Shown here: positions 13,625 to 26,172 of the stretch, in pieces
Numbering within the stretch: position 1 is the stretch's first letter
Layout: each line of letters opens with the position of its first letter
From: Nautilus pompilius
Lineage: Eukaryota; Mollusca; Cephalopoda; Nautilida; Nautilidae
Reading direction: 5' to 3'
Assembly (NCBI GenBank): GCA_018389105.1
Contig: JACATO010001736.1
Coordinates: 1-64,000 of the forward strand
Length of the DNA stretch: 64,000 bases
Notes under the pieces: generated by a model
Seen by the model: the letters and a program-made list of their open reading frames with translations, nothing else
Told to the model about the DNA's origin: nothing
Databases searched by the model: none
Program-made: the position numbers and the translations under genes

Positions 13625-16600
13625 GTATTTTTGTTTTAGGCTAAGCGTATCTTGGGGGATGACTTCAAAGGTGTTATGACCCCAGCAGTGTTGGCAGACT
13701 TGACAGGGGATGGAACTGAAGACATTGTAATCCCACTGTTTAATTCTACCATTTTGGCTATTGATGGAGAGAGTTTTGATATTTTATGGAATTATTCTTT
13801 TCCAATGTCAGAATCTTACAAGTGAGTGTCTACACTACTGTATTATAAAAAGAAAAGTAGGAAATATGAATGTGCCTTCGGCACATAAATAATTTTTTAG
13901 TAAAATCATAAACTTTCCTTGTCATTTTTGCGATTATTTATAAGTAAAAATCAGTGCACCAAAGAGCGTACTGACTTCAAGGTGTCCGCCCTGACATTTG
14001 CTTTAGACTTTCTTAAGCTACTGTCAACTAGAACACATCTTTTTTTTCTTTCCCTTTGCTACTTTAGTAGAGTATTTTGCTGTTTATGGCAGCTGAAGAT
14101 ATTTGTGTTCTGTTACTTAAGTCTGAACTTTAGGAGGATGGTGACACCACATCTTCCATCCATGACTGGCAGTACTGGTTGTTGATGACTCGTGTAGCGA
14201 GACATTTTTTACTGACAGGAACATTCACCAGTAGAAATGATAATCTTTTTTTTTTACTGCAGTCTATTGCCATGACAATGCTCTTTCTAATACTTGGCAG
14301 CACACCAGCACCTGGCTACTATAACGATGACGATACTCCAGACTTCCTGGTGAAATATGCACATGGTCCAGGGTTTCCAATTTATTATTATTCCATGGTG
14401 GGTTTTAACATCTGATTTCCGTTCTTTGCTTGCTATGTCTGTATAGTTTTCGAGAGTACAAGTCTGAGGGTTCAAAGTGGAATTGTAGTAATTAATTACA
14501 ACTGAAATATAATTATATTTTTGTCTTGTGCGCTAAAGTGAAGGCCAGCATACTTTGAAACATGTGAACTAACTAATATAGTCACTGATGTCCCTTTTTT
14601 GTTTTTGCGTTCCTTCCTGTTTACCTATCTGACCAACGATAAACAGTAAACTGGACAATGTGGGGACATGTCACATGCTGTTTGTGCTAATCGGTGGCCA
14701 GTCTCAACTAGTGAGCAGAAGGGGCACTACTACCTGTTCAGAAAGTTGGATTAATATTGTTCAACCGCCGTTGAAGCGTTGATTTTGGCAGTAATATAAT
14801 GCTTGGATATTTTTCTTCAGGGAGTGAAAAAGGGGCCTGTTTATCCATGCGCAAGTTTTAACTTTTCTCAGCGATATCTTGGCAGGTGAGGTAACTGCCA
14901 GACTGAGACTTTTCTTAGCATGGTACGGTGGTTTGTCTACATCTCATCTGCTGACCACACCATTGTTGAAGTAACAAGTTCTGCTTTTGTTTCAGACCAC
15001 GGTGCTGGACGGAAAGACTGGACAACCACTGATAGAGCCATACGTTAAAGACATAGTTGGTGCCCAATCTTCACCCCTCACTGTCAGCATGGAGGGACGT
15101 GGCAACGACCTGTTCCTCTACTGGGTGGCCGACTGCATTGGCAATGGAACCTACGAAGAGCAGTATTCATTTGTGAAAGGTATGGGCGGTCAGGCTTACA
15201 TAATTCCAGTCAGGTGAGAATCAAAAACAACTGTCACAGCTGAAAACACCCTGAGAAATGGAAACTAAAACCAGAGAGAAAATTATGACGGTCTGATGTA
15301 GAAAGTCGCTTTGTAAGATGTTTTGTAATAACCCGTCTCCAAAAAATGGTTTGTGCTTTGCAATAATTAATGGCTGTTAGGGTTGTGTTTTTTGTTTGTT
15401 TATTAATTGCTATCATTTAATTTACAGGCACAAATGTTCACGAGCAAAGTCGAGCAGATTTCTGTCACCTTCGATTCAAGTCAAAGGGTTTTAGCAAACT
15501 GTATGTGATCAGCCAACACATCAAGCCACCAGGTGCCACCATCTATTTTTCAGGTGTGTATTGTGTGTGGTAAAGAGACAGGCCCCATGGGGTTTTGAAG
15601 ACTCAACATCAAGTCCGCCACATGTTCCTTGTTTTAAAAATACCCACAATACCACTTTTCCCCATCCTGCATAAAAAGTAAGGATAGAACTGTATTTTGC
15701 CTTATTAAGAACCAAATGTTTTACTTCTCAAAATGTGTTTGAGGGCGGAAAAGGCCCATAAATTCCATGGGGGATTGTTTGGGTTTGTAAGAGAGACTTA
15801 GTTGTTTAAATTTTTGTTCATATCTGCTGCTGCTGCACAATTTGATCCGATGTTATCTTGATAGAGAAGCTGATTTTAATTGACTTCACTTGTCCTGATT
15901 GCTGCTCTGAGATTTTGGTTTAGCAGTGGAACATAATACACAACTTTAACAGTCTGCCTGTTGTTATGAAGCCAGGTCTTAATAGAATAATGTCTTCAGC
16001 ATCACTTTTTAGGAGGTGAGGAATTTGTTTTCAGACACTTGAGGGCTTTTTTGCTTTTGAAGGTTTTTCTCATTTTCCACTTTGTCCAACATTCTGTAGT
16101 TCTGCATTCAAGTTTCTCATTTACAATTAATGTTGCTGTGTTCTCAGAAGAAAGAAAAGAGATAGAACATTCAGCCTGGATAAATACTACGGCAGAGGCA
16201 CTGGAATTTGTTCAACATCACCCAGAGTATCTGGAAGACTACTTGTATTATTCTGGAATTGGAGCATCATTTTCTAAGGTAAACATTTGTAATGTATAAA
16301 TTTTTAGTTGTATAAAAGTGGAAAAACAACAGGCGACCCTGACACTAAGCATTATTATGCAAATTATTATCATCATCATTGATATAGGTCTCTAAAGTAA
16401 GTAAATTATTAGTAGAAAATTTTATGGTGTGTGTGTGTGTGCAGGGATTCACAGGCTAACACAGGTAATCTGGGCGGCACCGGGCTGAAGGACCCCGAAT
16501 CTACCTCAGATTTCAAAGATCACTGCCAGTCTGATGTAGAAGTTGTATTTTTTCTTCTATTTCTGTCTTACCAATTCAATATCCAAAGTTTATTAAGCAA

Positions 16601-19314
16601 AACAGATTTATTATATACAATATCAACTCTTTCCTTTCAGCAACGTAATCAGAACAGAGAGTTTGAGGATAAAATCCCTTTCCAGTATGGGCAACTGCAA
16701 AACAGGCAGTCTGCGATTGAAGCAAAGAAAGGCACCGTCACTTCTCACCTGAAGAGTGGAAGGCCAGAAGTACTTCCCCGTTATCAGAAGCCATCTGATG
16801 ACAGTGTGGACCAATACAACAGTGGCTATCTGGGTCCTTCTCTGACCAATGTTCTTCCTAAAGCAGATAACAAGTACAATAATGCTCAGTATGAAGATGT
16901 TTACGACACCAGATATCCAATTCCAGAATATCCACAGGATGGCACTGATTATTCACTCTTTCCATATTCGCATAAGGCAGGAATTGGCATTCCCTTGTAC
17001 ACCGATGGGCAGACTCCCTTGCAGGAAGACATCTCTAATTACAGAAAGCATCTTGTCAAAGGCCGACATGATCTCAGCAACACTAGAATGAAACACAAAA
17101 GAAGAGGACAAAAGAAAAGAAGCACAAATACTGGTTTGGATCATGGTCAAAGTTTTATTGGTCCATTAGTGTCTGGGCATGAGAAACATTTTCTAAATAA
17201 TTACAAGATGAAGAAAGTCAGTGGTAATTTAATGAAACAAGCTCTAGTCAATGGCAGGGAGGTGAAGCGTCATGTTGGACCTCATGATGAAGCTGGAATC
17301 CAGCGACTTTTATCTACAGGGACATTAGCACCATCCACCTTGTCACCAAGTCACCCAGATTTCAACCATTCCATTGATATTGTATTCGCCACTTACTGGT
17401 TTTTCCCTTCTAAACCTCAAGCCATCTTACCAGAAGACCAAAATTGTATTTCAGAGAAGCTGTCAAAAGAAATCATTCGATTCCAACCAAAAAGTAAGTA
17501 AAAACTTTATTTAGAAAAAAAAAATTAAATGACAGAGAATGGAAGTACTTTGAAACAGTTACTTCCATCTTGCCTTGTTTCTAAAGAGAAATATCAAAAA
17601 AAAGACCTACATATTCACAGAACTTTATTGTAGGCTTTTCTGAACTCTGCAAAAAATTCTTAATGTTTCTTCCATTTGTAAAAGTTACTGGACTGGAGAA
17701 GGAAAGTCAGCTTGTTCACAGTAAATTGAAAATGGTAAAACATCTTCCATGGTTATCCTAGTCTTAGTGAACTTTTGTTTTCAAAACATTTTACCTGCCA
17801 CATTATTTAAGGAATAAATGCTGTTAATGTTCTACAACGGAAATTAGTATAATTATTAAGTTTGTTTTATCTTTCTATGGTAATTTAAATTACTTCTTTT
17901 ACTAGCAGAAAAATAACCATTTAAAAAAAAAAGAAGTGGGGAATAAACTAGCTCATTTTTTCTTTGCTTGGATAGTTCCCTCTGTTGTCCCAAATATTCT
18001 TAGATAAGAGCTATTGTAAGAATTTTTATACTACATGCATTATTTAACCTCTCTGCATGCTTGTGACCCTATTTAAGAAATCTTAGCGCCCAATCATGGG
18101 GGAGATCAATGACTTCTCTGTGAACCAGATTATTGGCTTATGCTACAGAAACATTTTCTCTTTCTTTACCGACACCTCTTACTTAAGAAGGTAATGTGAA
18201 TCAAACACAGAGATAAAATTCAAATAAATGTACATTATTTAGCAATATATAAAGCATTGAGCAAATAATTATGTTTCTTATCCTTATTCAGATTTCTATC
18301 TTTAATTAGTGTATGTGTGTGTTGATTGGAAAATAACCTGTTGTTCTCAGGTAAATATTACGGGATGGACCATGACGCATACGAGGATGCTATCACAAAA
18401 GAATGTCTTGCTTTGAGCAATCATCATCAGATGCCAACAGATAGAATTTATCAAAGTCAGACCAGATATAATCCATACAATGTCCACATGGGCCAGATGA
18501 CTGTCTATCGGTAAGCCCCAGTTTAAAAAACAGAGAATCAGTCTAAATGACAATTATGATATGAACGCACACTGTTTGCTGTTGCTGGGTCCATACATTA
18601 CACTCAACCAGTCTGACATCGGTAATCTTGTATCCTCAGCAGATAGTATTTTTTGTTTTGTCAACTGAATGGATTACACATTAATAAGTTGTTGATCACA
18701 AAAAAAAACAAAACAAAACAGATTTATTATTAAAAAGTCAATCAGAATATCAGTATACCTGTTTACTGGAACATGAGGCACCTTAGTTAATTGTTCGGAG
18801 CTCTTTAACAGTACATTTTGCCTTTAATTTGATGGAGTACCTAACCAGATGAATGATATACATGTGATTAACTTCCACATAGAAAAAAGCTTTCATATTT
18901 GAATTATTTTTCTTTAGGCTCCACTGTTTTGCGTGATCTTCTATCAGTTTTTATATCACAGACTTTTAACGCTTCGCTGTCCAATAACCTGACCATTCAG
19001 AAAAACACCATAATCTCATCACCAGCTCTTTCTTTAAATTCAGTGCCACTGATGTAAAAAGGAAAAGAAAATTAAACACTTCCTTTAATCTAAAAGTGAT
19101 ATTACTCTTGTCTGATAATTAATTCTGTTTACTTTTTTTAAGGCTTCGTATAAAATGCAAATGCAAAACAGATGTCCAAGAGACAAGAAAGCACTGCAGC
19201 CAAATCCTACCATTTGGCCACCAGCAGTGGCCTTCCTACATGGGAGCAGGTGCCAATAGCCACTGGCTTCCAAGGTCGGACAGCCGGCGTGGACAGTCAA
19301 CAGATTTAAAGTGA
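6602..19314 (+). CDS. FAM234 (ITFG3)-type FG-GAP membrane protein, 13 exons, 1038 aa
   Basis: Exons: 6602-7124, 10491-10699, 11919-12090, 12739-12965, 13640-13821, 14301-14397, 14996-15179, 15428-15553, 16148-16278, 16455-16535, 16641-17493, 18351-18510 and 19143-19314 (stop 19312-19314). All introns are GT-AG and every phase agrees, giving 3117 nt. Residues 1-69 are a charged cytoplasmic tail. Residues 70-96 (LLRPLCYFLLLVGSLGSLVA and on) form one membrane segment, giving a type II single-pass topology with an extracellular beta-propeller-like part. FG-GAP/calcium-loop-like motifs are DVNQDGVLDV (159-168), DLDGDRVPDV and DLTGDGTEDI. Other family-type blocks include SGRDGRTLW, SMEGRGNDLFLYWVADC and YNPYNVHMGQMTVYRL near the C-terminus. 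Exon 11 (residues 645-928) is largely polar and basic, then ends in a better-conserved block (HVGPHDEAGIQRLLSTG; FATYWFFPSK). From memory, long FAM234-like proteins of arthropods carry the same block, so the length is probably normal for protostomes. Vertebrate FAM234A/B are only about 550-620 aa. The molecular function of the family is poorly known. Confidence 0.88.
6931..6969 (+). repeat. CAG/AGC repeat inside coding exon 1
   Basis: Two CAG/AGC runs encode poly-Gln (residues about 111-115) then poly-Ser (about 117-122), just outside the membrane segment of the FAM234-type protein. They form a low-complexity juxtamembrane linker and are a likely site of length polymorphism. Confidence 0.85.
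7125..10490 (+). other. Intron 1 of the FAM234-type gene
   Basis: The donor gtaagg and acceptor tgttttctag are clear. The 3.4 kb between them contain no recognised gene or transposase. Open frames such as 8891-9256 have no domain and lie in unremarkable sequence. Confidence 0.6.
10700..13639 (+). other. Introns 2-4 of the FAM234-type gene
   Basis: These are the introns 10700-11918, 12091-12738 and 12966-13639. Apart from a (TAA)n run at the end of intron 4, I see no further features. Confidence 0.6.
13574..13623. repeat. (TAA)n microsatellite next to a splice acceptor
   Basis: A run of taa units ends 17 bp before exon 5 of the FAM234-type gene (13640). It replaces most of the usual polypyrimidine tract; only ttttgttttag separates repeat and exon. 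Confidence 0.9.
16427..16442. repeat. (GT)n tract before exon 10 of the FAM234-type gene
   Basis: The GT run leads directly into gcag, then ggattcacag. Only the second AG (exon start 16455) keeps the frame open. Using the first AG (exon start 16445) in the incoming phase 0 would give a stop within five codons. Confidence 0.75.
16536..16640 (+). other. 105-nt intron 10 with open reading frame throughout
   Basis: This is the inferred intron between exons 10 and 11. It is AT-rich and ends in a strong polypyrimidine acceptor (ctctttcctttcag). The donor (gat|gtagaa) is weak, and donors at gaa|gttgta or gtt|gtattt are also possible. The segment is exactly 35 codons long and has no stop in the reading frame, so retention would yield a 1073-aa protein. 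I prefer splicing because the encoded 35 residues (FFLLFLSYQF and on) look unlike the polar flanks. Confidence 0.5.
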
Positions 19315-21764
19315 AAGTAAGGGGAACCTTTCTTATAAATTAAAACGGAACTTTCCATAAAGACACAACAAAATTGTTTTTTTAAATTGTACAACAGTTT
19401 CTTATCTTCTACATTTGTTGACTGTGGTATTATGGGTAACTTAGCCTCGCACACTTGAACATGGATTCACCAAGTTTCATTTGGCCACCCTGCTGACACA
19501 ATCTCAATTTTCAGCCCCGCCACAAAACTTATGACGTGTGCAAATCTGATAAAACGATCAGCCTAGCATTGTTTGGTAACATGGTAACTGCACAACAAGC
19601 TGAAAACAATTTCTTAATGTCTGTTATACAAATACTTTTAATGTAAGGATTTAGAGAAGAATGCTGTTTCCAAAATATCACTGTTAACTGAATAAGACAA
19701 AACTGAAATGTTGTCTATTTATTATTATTATTATTAAACAAGATCTTTGATGCTTTCACCTCCTACAGCTGTACAGTAAATGTACTGGCAAATTTGTTTC
19801 GTGGTGGACTGTACTAGATCTTGCAAATGAATGTACAAAATCACCTCTTCTTTGTTGTTGTTGTTTCAGACATTGCAACTACAAAGTTTCCTATTATGAT
19901 GGCTTTTTAAAAAATAGAAGTATTTTATTCTCAGTTGTTCAAAACTGCAGTGAAGTGAAAAAGAGGAAGTGTTCCATGTAAGACATCTAGAAGCTACTCA
20001 ACAAAGTGTATATAATGTTTTCTTAGTAAAATTAGTGGTTATCGAAAATTAAGGTTAGTTTTGACAAATTATACACTGATAACATATTTATTTTCGGGAA
20101 TTATATGTAATGAAAATACAATTACACAATTTTTAAAAGTTCCTTATGTTTAGCAAGTAAAACGGTTGGGTGTTTGACTCAGTATAATGTGTATCTTGTT
20201 AACAAATTTGGTTGAGTATTCCCCATTAATAAATCAGCACATTTCAAGGTGGTTTGATGGCGGAGTTGATCCATTCTCTGATCAGAACATTTACCAAAGA
20301 CATTTTGATCATCTGTACACATTAATATTAATGTAGGTAGTCACATTAATGTTAGATTTTCCAAGATGCTCTTTTGACCAGGCCAAATGGTCTAACATGA
20401 GCTATTCAATCCAGGTAGTATTTTTGCAATTGCAGGAAAATTGACATAATTTTGAAACAATAAAAATGGACATTATGATGTGCAAGATGGTTAATTCCTC
20501 AAGTCATCAAGATGGGAAACAGCACTGCCATCTGTATTAAGATGAAGTAAATGGCAAAAAACCTGCAGATGAAATATTAGGACGGCCCCATTCCTATTAT
20601 TATGGTTCTATTCACAAACATGACTAATACTCACCCAGTGAGTTCGTCCAGAATGACCTTGAACTTAGTTTTAAAAAAGATTCTAACTTGTTTGATTTTT
20701 TTTCTTTTGTAGATGAAATGAAACAAGTTAATTAAATCATTGGCAGCCTGAACTCGTCCACCATTTTGACAAGACATTTGGAACTGAATGCTGCAGGGCT
20801 ATATCTCCGGCAGATTAATGTGGGTCAAAACTCATTTTTTCATGCAGACTGTGTACAGCGTGTCTTATGAATCAACAGTAATCTATTTTCCATCTATAAC
20901 TGTTAAATATTCCGCACTTTGTTTGCTTACCTACCATGTTGTCTTTTTAATTTATGGAACGAGCACATGATCTCATTTCTGAAACTAATGTTTCGAATAG
21001 CTAAGTTACCAGGCAAAGAATATAAACCATGATAAATATACGAACCTAAAATTATGACTGGGTTAAATAAGAACTTAATGCTGGAGTGAGTTTGAATTTC
21101 ACACGGCAATGTTCGTGACTCTCCTCACGGCCAACCATTTCCTTCTGTATTACTCGTCATTATGGGTCCTCATTTTAGTGATGCTACAGTACTTACCCAC
21201 ACACATATAGATATTATATCTATAAAGCAGTACCTTCTGCCACTTGGATCTTGTAAAAAGCCATGGTGGTCTAAAATTATTTATCATTTTCCTTTTTTCT
21301 GAATAAGCTCATCATTACTTCAAACAAATAATTCATTGGCTCAAACATTAGATTTCAAATTCTTTTACTAAGTCACAGTTACTTTTCTTTTTTTACAAGG
21401 ATGGGGGGAGATGGAAAAGGGAAATAATTGCAAAAATTCCTCCACCTTCCCCAATACTGATAGTATCCATTAACAACTAGTGCATTTCTGGCTTTCAAGT
21501 TACAGTAAACACATTACTTTGGCAAAGAATTGCCTGTGTTTCTGTAAAACACTGACGTATTATTCACATCGTAAATAACAAAAGTTGCAAGAAAAAATTA
21601 AAGTAAAAGCTTTCAGGCCAATTGTTAATTCACAAGGTAGCAGAATTTTTATGATACTATTTGGTTCCTGTACTTTCCTCAAAATAGGGGTAATGATATA
21701 CTGGATTTACAGAAAACAAACCCTAGAATAATAATGGTTTTTCAGGCTGCTGTTTCTTGGCAGA

Positions 21765-22020
21765 GATATATTTCATTAACATTAGTCAGGAGGAAGTGTT
21801 GCCAATCCCACACCAAGGGCCCAGCACTGGCAGGGAAATCCCTGCTAAAATTCTTCGTATTTTTTAGATGGGGGAGGAAACCTGCACAGCCAGCTGCTGA
21901 AGATGAGTGAGAAGAAACCATGCCAGGGAAGTAGTATGCCAAGCTGCATCCATCTGCACATGAAAATGAATTCAGACTCTTGACCTTACCAGACCAGTAG
22001 GCTAACTATTAGACTGCTGT
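21765..22020 (-). repeat. tRNA-derived SINE, decayed
   Basis: The - strand reads a tRNA-like head (gttagcctactggtctggtaaggtcaag) with a weak B box at plus 21968-21985. A body follows with gcttggcata, then ggtttcctccc, then gtgctgggcccttggtg. These body blocks occur in the same order in the copy at 36735-37005, which defines a family. Confidence 0.6.
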
Positions 22021-23329
22021 AATACTTTTTAAAATTTTTACACCTAATTCCAATGGTGGTGGAAAATCTTGAAAATAGGGTGGGGTGGGGCACATGCCCC
22101 TCCCTCCATCTAATACCATTTGTTAGTATCAACTAAAAAAAGTAAAAAAAAACAGCATCAAAATGAAAAGTAATTTTCCTTAAAATGACCATCCTTGCTG
22201 CTGAGCTGATTGCTAAGGCAAGATACAATAATAATTAACCCTTTTATCCTCATCATTCTGATTCAGGCTACACAAAGCCAGTTTCTGTTCTGAACCTGTT
22301 TATATTTCCTCCAGGAGAGCACCTGTAGTACAGAAATCCCTTTTCCTATGGCCATAATACCTAATGAGTAACTACTGCTTTTCTTGATAATTCTTCTTTG
22401 AAATTATGCATTAATGGTGTGCTAGTTCCCACAAAGCTTACAGCCACCATGCTGAAGCCCCAAGATTCTACGACGACAGAAATCTCTGGTCAATAAGTCC
22501 AGATTATCTTTGGTTGTCTAGCCAGGGTTTTTTCTCACTTTTCTGTGTAAATGAAGGTTATCCTCTAAACCCTCACACTCTGAAACAGAAAAATTCCAGC
22601 AAGATTTACCAGATGCCAGGTTTGTAAGAAACTAAAACAATGTGTCCGACTAAATCTGTTAACTACAAACTTGCGCACTTCGTCCAGCTCTTAGGCAGCC
22701 ATTACCGATTTAAAGTTATCCCCACCAACACATCATGGATTTAAATAAAATGGAAAATATCATCATCTAAAGGTTCTCACCATCAGGAGTAAAAAAAAAA
22801 CAACAACAAAGGCTTCAATGTTTAATTGGCAGGAATATAACCAGTACAAGATCCTGGAATAGACTAGCTTCGTATTAACACCATAAATAATTAATATTTT
22901 TAATGCCTCCCTTTTTCATGGTAAAAAAAAAATGCCATTTACACAAGTTGTTTCTCCTCTAATACTTTCCAGCAGTAGGTCATTACAGCCAATACCCTAC
23001 AATAGGTAACATTACCAGTACACAATAATAGTTGTGTTTAGTCTATGACAGTAAAAACTGTTTTAAGATGCATAATTGCTGGACCAACCCCTCGAAATTG
23101 TTACAGTTGTAAATAATGTTATTCAAACTTTTAATGGCATGTACATTTGTAAATACAAAAAGTATTAAAAAAATACTTAGCCATATTTAGGGTTTTACAA
23201 ATCTACCACAAGTAGGATATTCCGATGTACTATACAAATAATTTATGAATTCCTACTGAATTATTCATTCACAAACCCTTGGTTTCTGCGACGCTCTGTT
23301 TCATGCACAGTATATTCTTGTGTGAAATC

Positions 23330-23335
23330 AATAAA
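23330..23335 (+). terminator. Candidate polyadenylation signal
   Basis: AATAAA in caataaaaacac. It is a plausible distal poly(A) signal for the + strand FAM234-type transcript. Nearer copies at 20228 and 20459 are equally possible from sequence alone. Confidence 0.3.
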
Positions 23336-23954
23336 AACACTTAACTTGGCGATCACCACCTCTGTATCATTTACTGCAGGTGATTTCACCTGTTACATTT
23401 TAGGACCTGACACCTTCTAGTATTTTGGGCAATGGCAATAATTTCGATGTTAAATGTATGTTAAACTTAAACACCCTCAGATTTTTGTGCCATATATTTT
23501 TAAGTGTTAAAAAACAGGAAACAAAACAATTTTTTTAAAAATCTTCAGATTCAAAATAATGAAAGGCAAACATTTAGTGACCCCCCCCTTTAATATTTGG
23601 TTTAGTGAAAAAGCTACATGATTTCGTACCTAAGATAAAACATGTTTGTTGGTGAATAAAGTGTTGTGGAAACAGTTTCTGTCAGGGTTTGAGTTTTTTT
23701 AAAAAAATGTTTGTTTGACGAAAAGTTAAGCTAAATCAATTTGTTTTTAACAGTTAAGGGGAGACAACCAATAATTTTAAAAAAAATACTAGTGATAAAG
23801 AGCAAATGCTTAGAAAAGTTTTCATTACAAGATTAATCTAATTTATCATCTATTTCTCTCTCTCTCATTGTTTACAGCAGAGGTATGTTGACTGGTGATT
23901 AAGGTGCAAGCCAATCAAGAGTTAACCATAGAATTTTCTACTCTGCATATTGGA

Positions 23955-24080
23955 AAGTCCCCAATTTTTAATGTTAGAAACCATGCCAGGGAGATTTGCC
24001 AAACTGAGCCAGTGCCAACAGAGATTCCTTCAACCAAGGCAGTTCAGTAGTCTACCACTAGATCACCTTGCACACTAATT
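23955..24080 (-). repeat. SINE body fragment
   Basis: The + strand string aaccatgccagggagatttgccaaactgag closely resembles aaccatgccagggaagtagtatgccaagctg in the 21765-22020 copy. It is a truncated member of the same family without an obvious tRNA head. Confidence 0.5.
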
Positions 24081-25679
24081 AGGTGAATGCAAATCTACCC
24101 CAGAGCCCTGACTTCATGACATCACAGATGCGGTTTGGAAGTCATAACCCACAAATTATAATTTGCATGGTTAAAAACAGGAGATTGAAAGGCAGTTAGA
24201 TTTTTAAAATAGGATGATCTCTGTGAAACCAATGTTTAGAAGTTTTAGTGAGTTGGGCCTAGTTTCTAATTGATAACTTTCAGGTTCAAGAATTTCTAGA
24301 TTGGACAATATTCAGTAGGAATATCAAAGACATTTGTAAACTAAAGAATCAACAAACAATTGACTTTATATAGGGGAGCATCTTCCAAAAAAACATGGAA
24401 TTGGAATTGATCAAAATACATTTATCTCAACACTTTAGAGTAATCTTTTCTGTATTATATCCTACCTGTAAGAATTAAATCAGATCCCATCACCTTAGTC
24501 TAGGTTCATGGATATTGATTCAGAACTGTCATCCCAGACTTGAGAATGGCACATGATAATTCATTATTATAACATTCAATGCATAACTGCTGTTTTAAAT
24601 TCCTCAAGACCTTTAAGATTATTATTATATAGAAAACAACAAAGACACATTGGCATTGATACATGGAGAAAAATATTCACATTTTTAAGAATACAATTAG
24701 CTATCCATTGATACATCAGTCTATACAGACACTATCATGCTATAGATTAAATTTAATTTCTAATCTAGTGTTTTAAATTTTTCTCAATACAAATTTACTG
24801 GATCTTCTAGAAAATATAATAATTTAGCTTGATAGATGAACTCATTAATTGCAGAACATTTTGATGTCAGTCAAGTTTGAAATGGTGTTCACAGTTATAC
24901 TTCACATACACTGCAACCCATTCCCTTAATACTGTTCAATACTTGAAAGCGAAATCCAGCAGTCCACTCTTAAATCAGAGAAATAAGACCACAATTTAGT
25001 CTTCTTATTGGAACATTATATACACTGTCAGCAAACAATAAACATTATCCTGTGACAATGTAGGATTTTGTTGCAGTTTTTTTTTCTTTGCCAAGATTTA
25101 GCTACAGTAAGAATTGTTCAAGGTGCCAGTCTGAAGCCTAAGAAAGCTTTCTACTCTATACATACAACTTGACACTCACTGAAAAATCTCCCTTTACCAT
25201 ACCATCTTTTATTTAATTGTGTTAAAAGAAACACTGAATTTGTATTTCAACAGGTGATCAACATATCGCACTGAGATATTTATTGCCAAATTTAAGAATT
25301 TCGTAAACGGTTGACATTAACTTATTTATATCTGAATATTTTGTCCACCTGAGACCAGATCGTATGGTAGTTAGCCAGACCACCAGTCAGAACAATTCGT
25401 CAAATCCCTCATAACACTGTCTGCAGTACTTCTAAACTCATGAATATTAATGAGTTTTGTGCATATCATCAGTTCTGGCCTCGAAAGCCCTGTCTCTATT
25501 TTTAATCAATGTGTGATTTGGGATCATTGGGTGATCCTGTGCTATTTGCACTTTGCTAGAACACTTACTTTAAAAAGTCATACTTGTCAGTTTTACCAGT
25601 CTTCAACACTTTTATTTGATTTTGAGATATCACAGCACACGAAAATTCAGAAATTCAATTCACAATTTCATTTTTGATA

Positions 25680-26172
25680 GCATGACTCAATATTCGGTTT
25701 GGTTTAAAGTTGTCAAACATTTTAAGTTCAAAACTATAGCCCAGCACAGAAGTCAACATGTTCAGTTGCTCTCTGATTGGATAATATGCTACACACCTCC
25801 AAGAAACCACCTTGGTGAATACTGTACACCAGGGAGAGAGAGAGAGAACTTAAGGACAGCGATCTGTTTGGCCTTTAGTCTCAGCTGTACTGTACTAAGT
25901 CCACAACATGCAGCACATATTCCTACAACTTATTCTCAGCATTAGTTCACCTAGTTTTGCAGCCATGATTTTCCTTCTTGGTTTTCTTTTAGTCTATAAA
26001 ATATCCAGCCCCTAACATTTCTTGCTGACTGTATTTCCTCTGTTAACCATATTACCGCTATTTTCTTCAGCAACTTAGCAACTTCCAGCTTAAAAGCTGT
26101 CATGTATGATTTGTGAGACTTTAAGGGAGGCATTTTGAGATGAGGTAGAGTTTGTTTAAGGTATTTATACAT
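25680..26172 (-). mobile_element. Pogo/CENP-B-type transposase relic, N-terminal part
   Basis: At 26172-25951 the - strand encodes KSHKSYMTAFKLEVAKL and later SARNVRGW. This matches the Brinker/CENP-B-type helix-turn-helix found at the N-terminus of pogo-like transposases (typical form KRKSYxxEFKLxVVKxA...EKxVRDWR). Further downstream fragments (RLKAKQIA, WCTVFTKVVSW) are in the right order for the second HTH. No DDE catalytic part is recognisable. Assignment rests on short motifs. Confidence 0.5.

Noticed and set aside
13919..14185. An open frame in intron 5 of the FAM234-type gene as an extra exon.
   Set aside because: Joining exon 5 (13821) directly to 14301 restores a family-like reading NTPAPGYYNDDD with the correct phase; the frame in between has no similarity.
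15180..15213. A longer exon 7 of the FAM234-type gene, ending at the gtgagaat donor at 15214.
   Set aside because: Phase 2 at that donor would lead to a stop in exon 8 from its strong acceptor. The earlier donor at 15180 gives FVKGTNVHEQSRADFC with matching phase.
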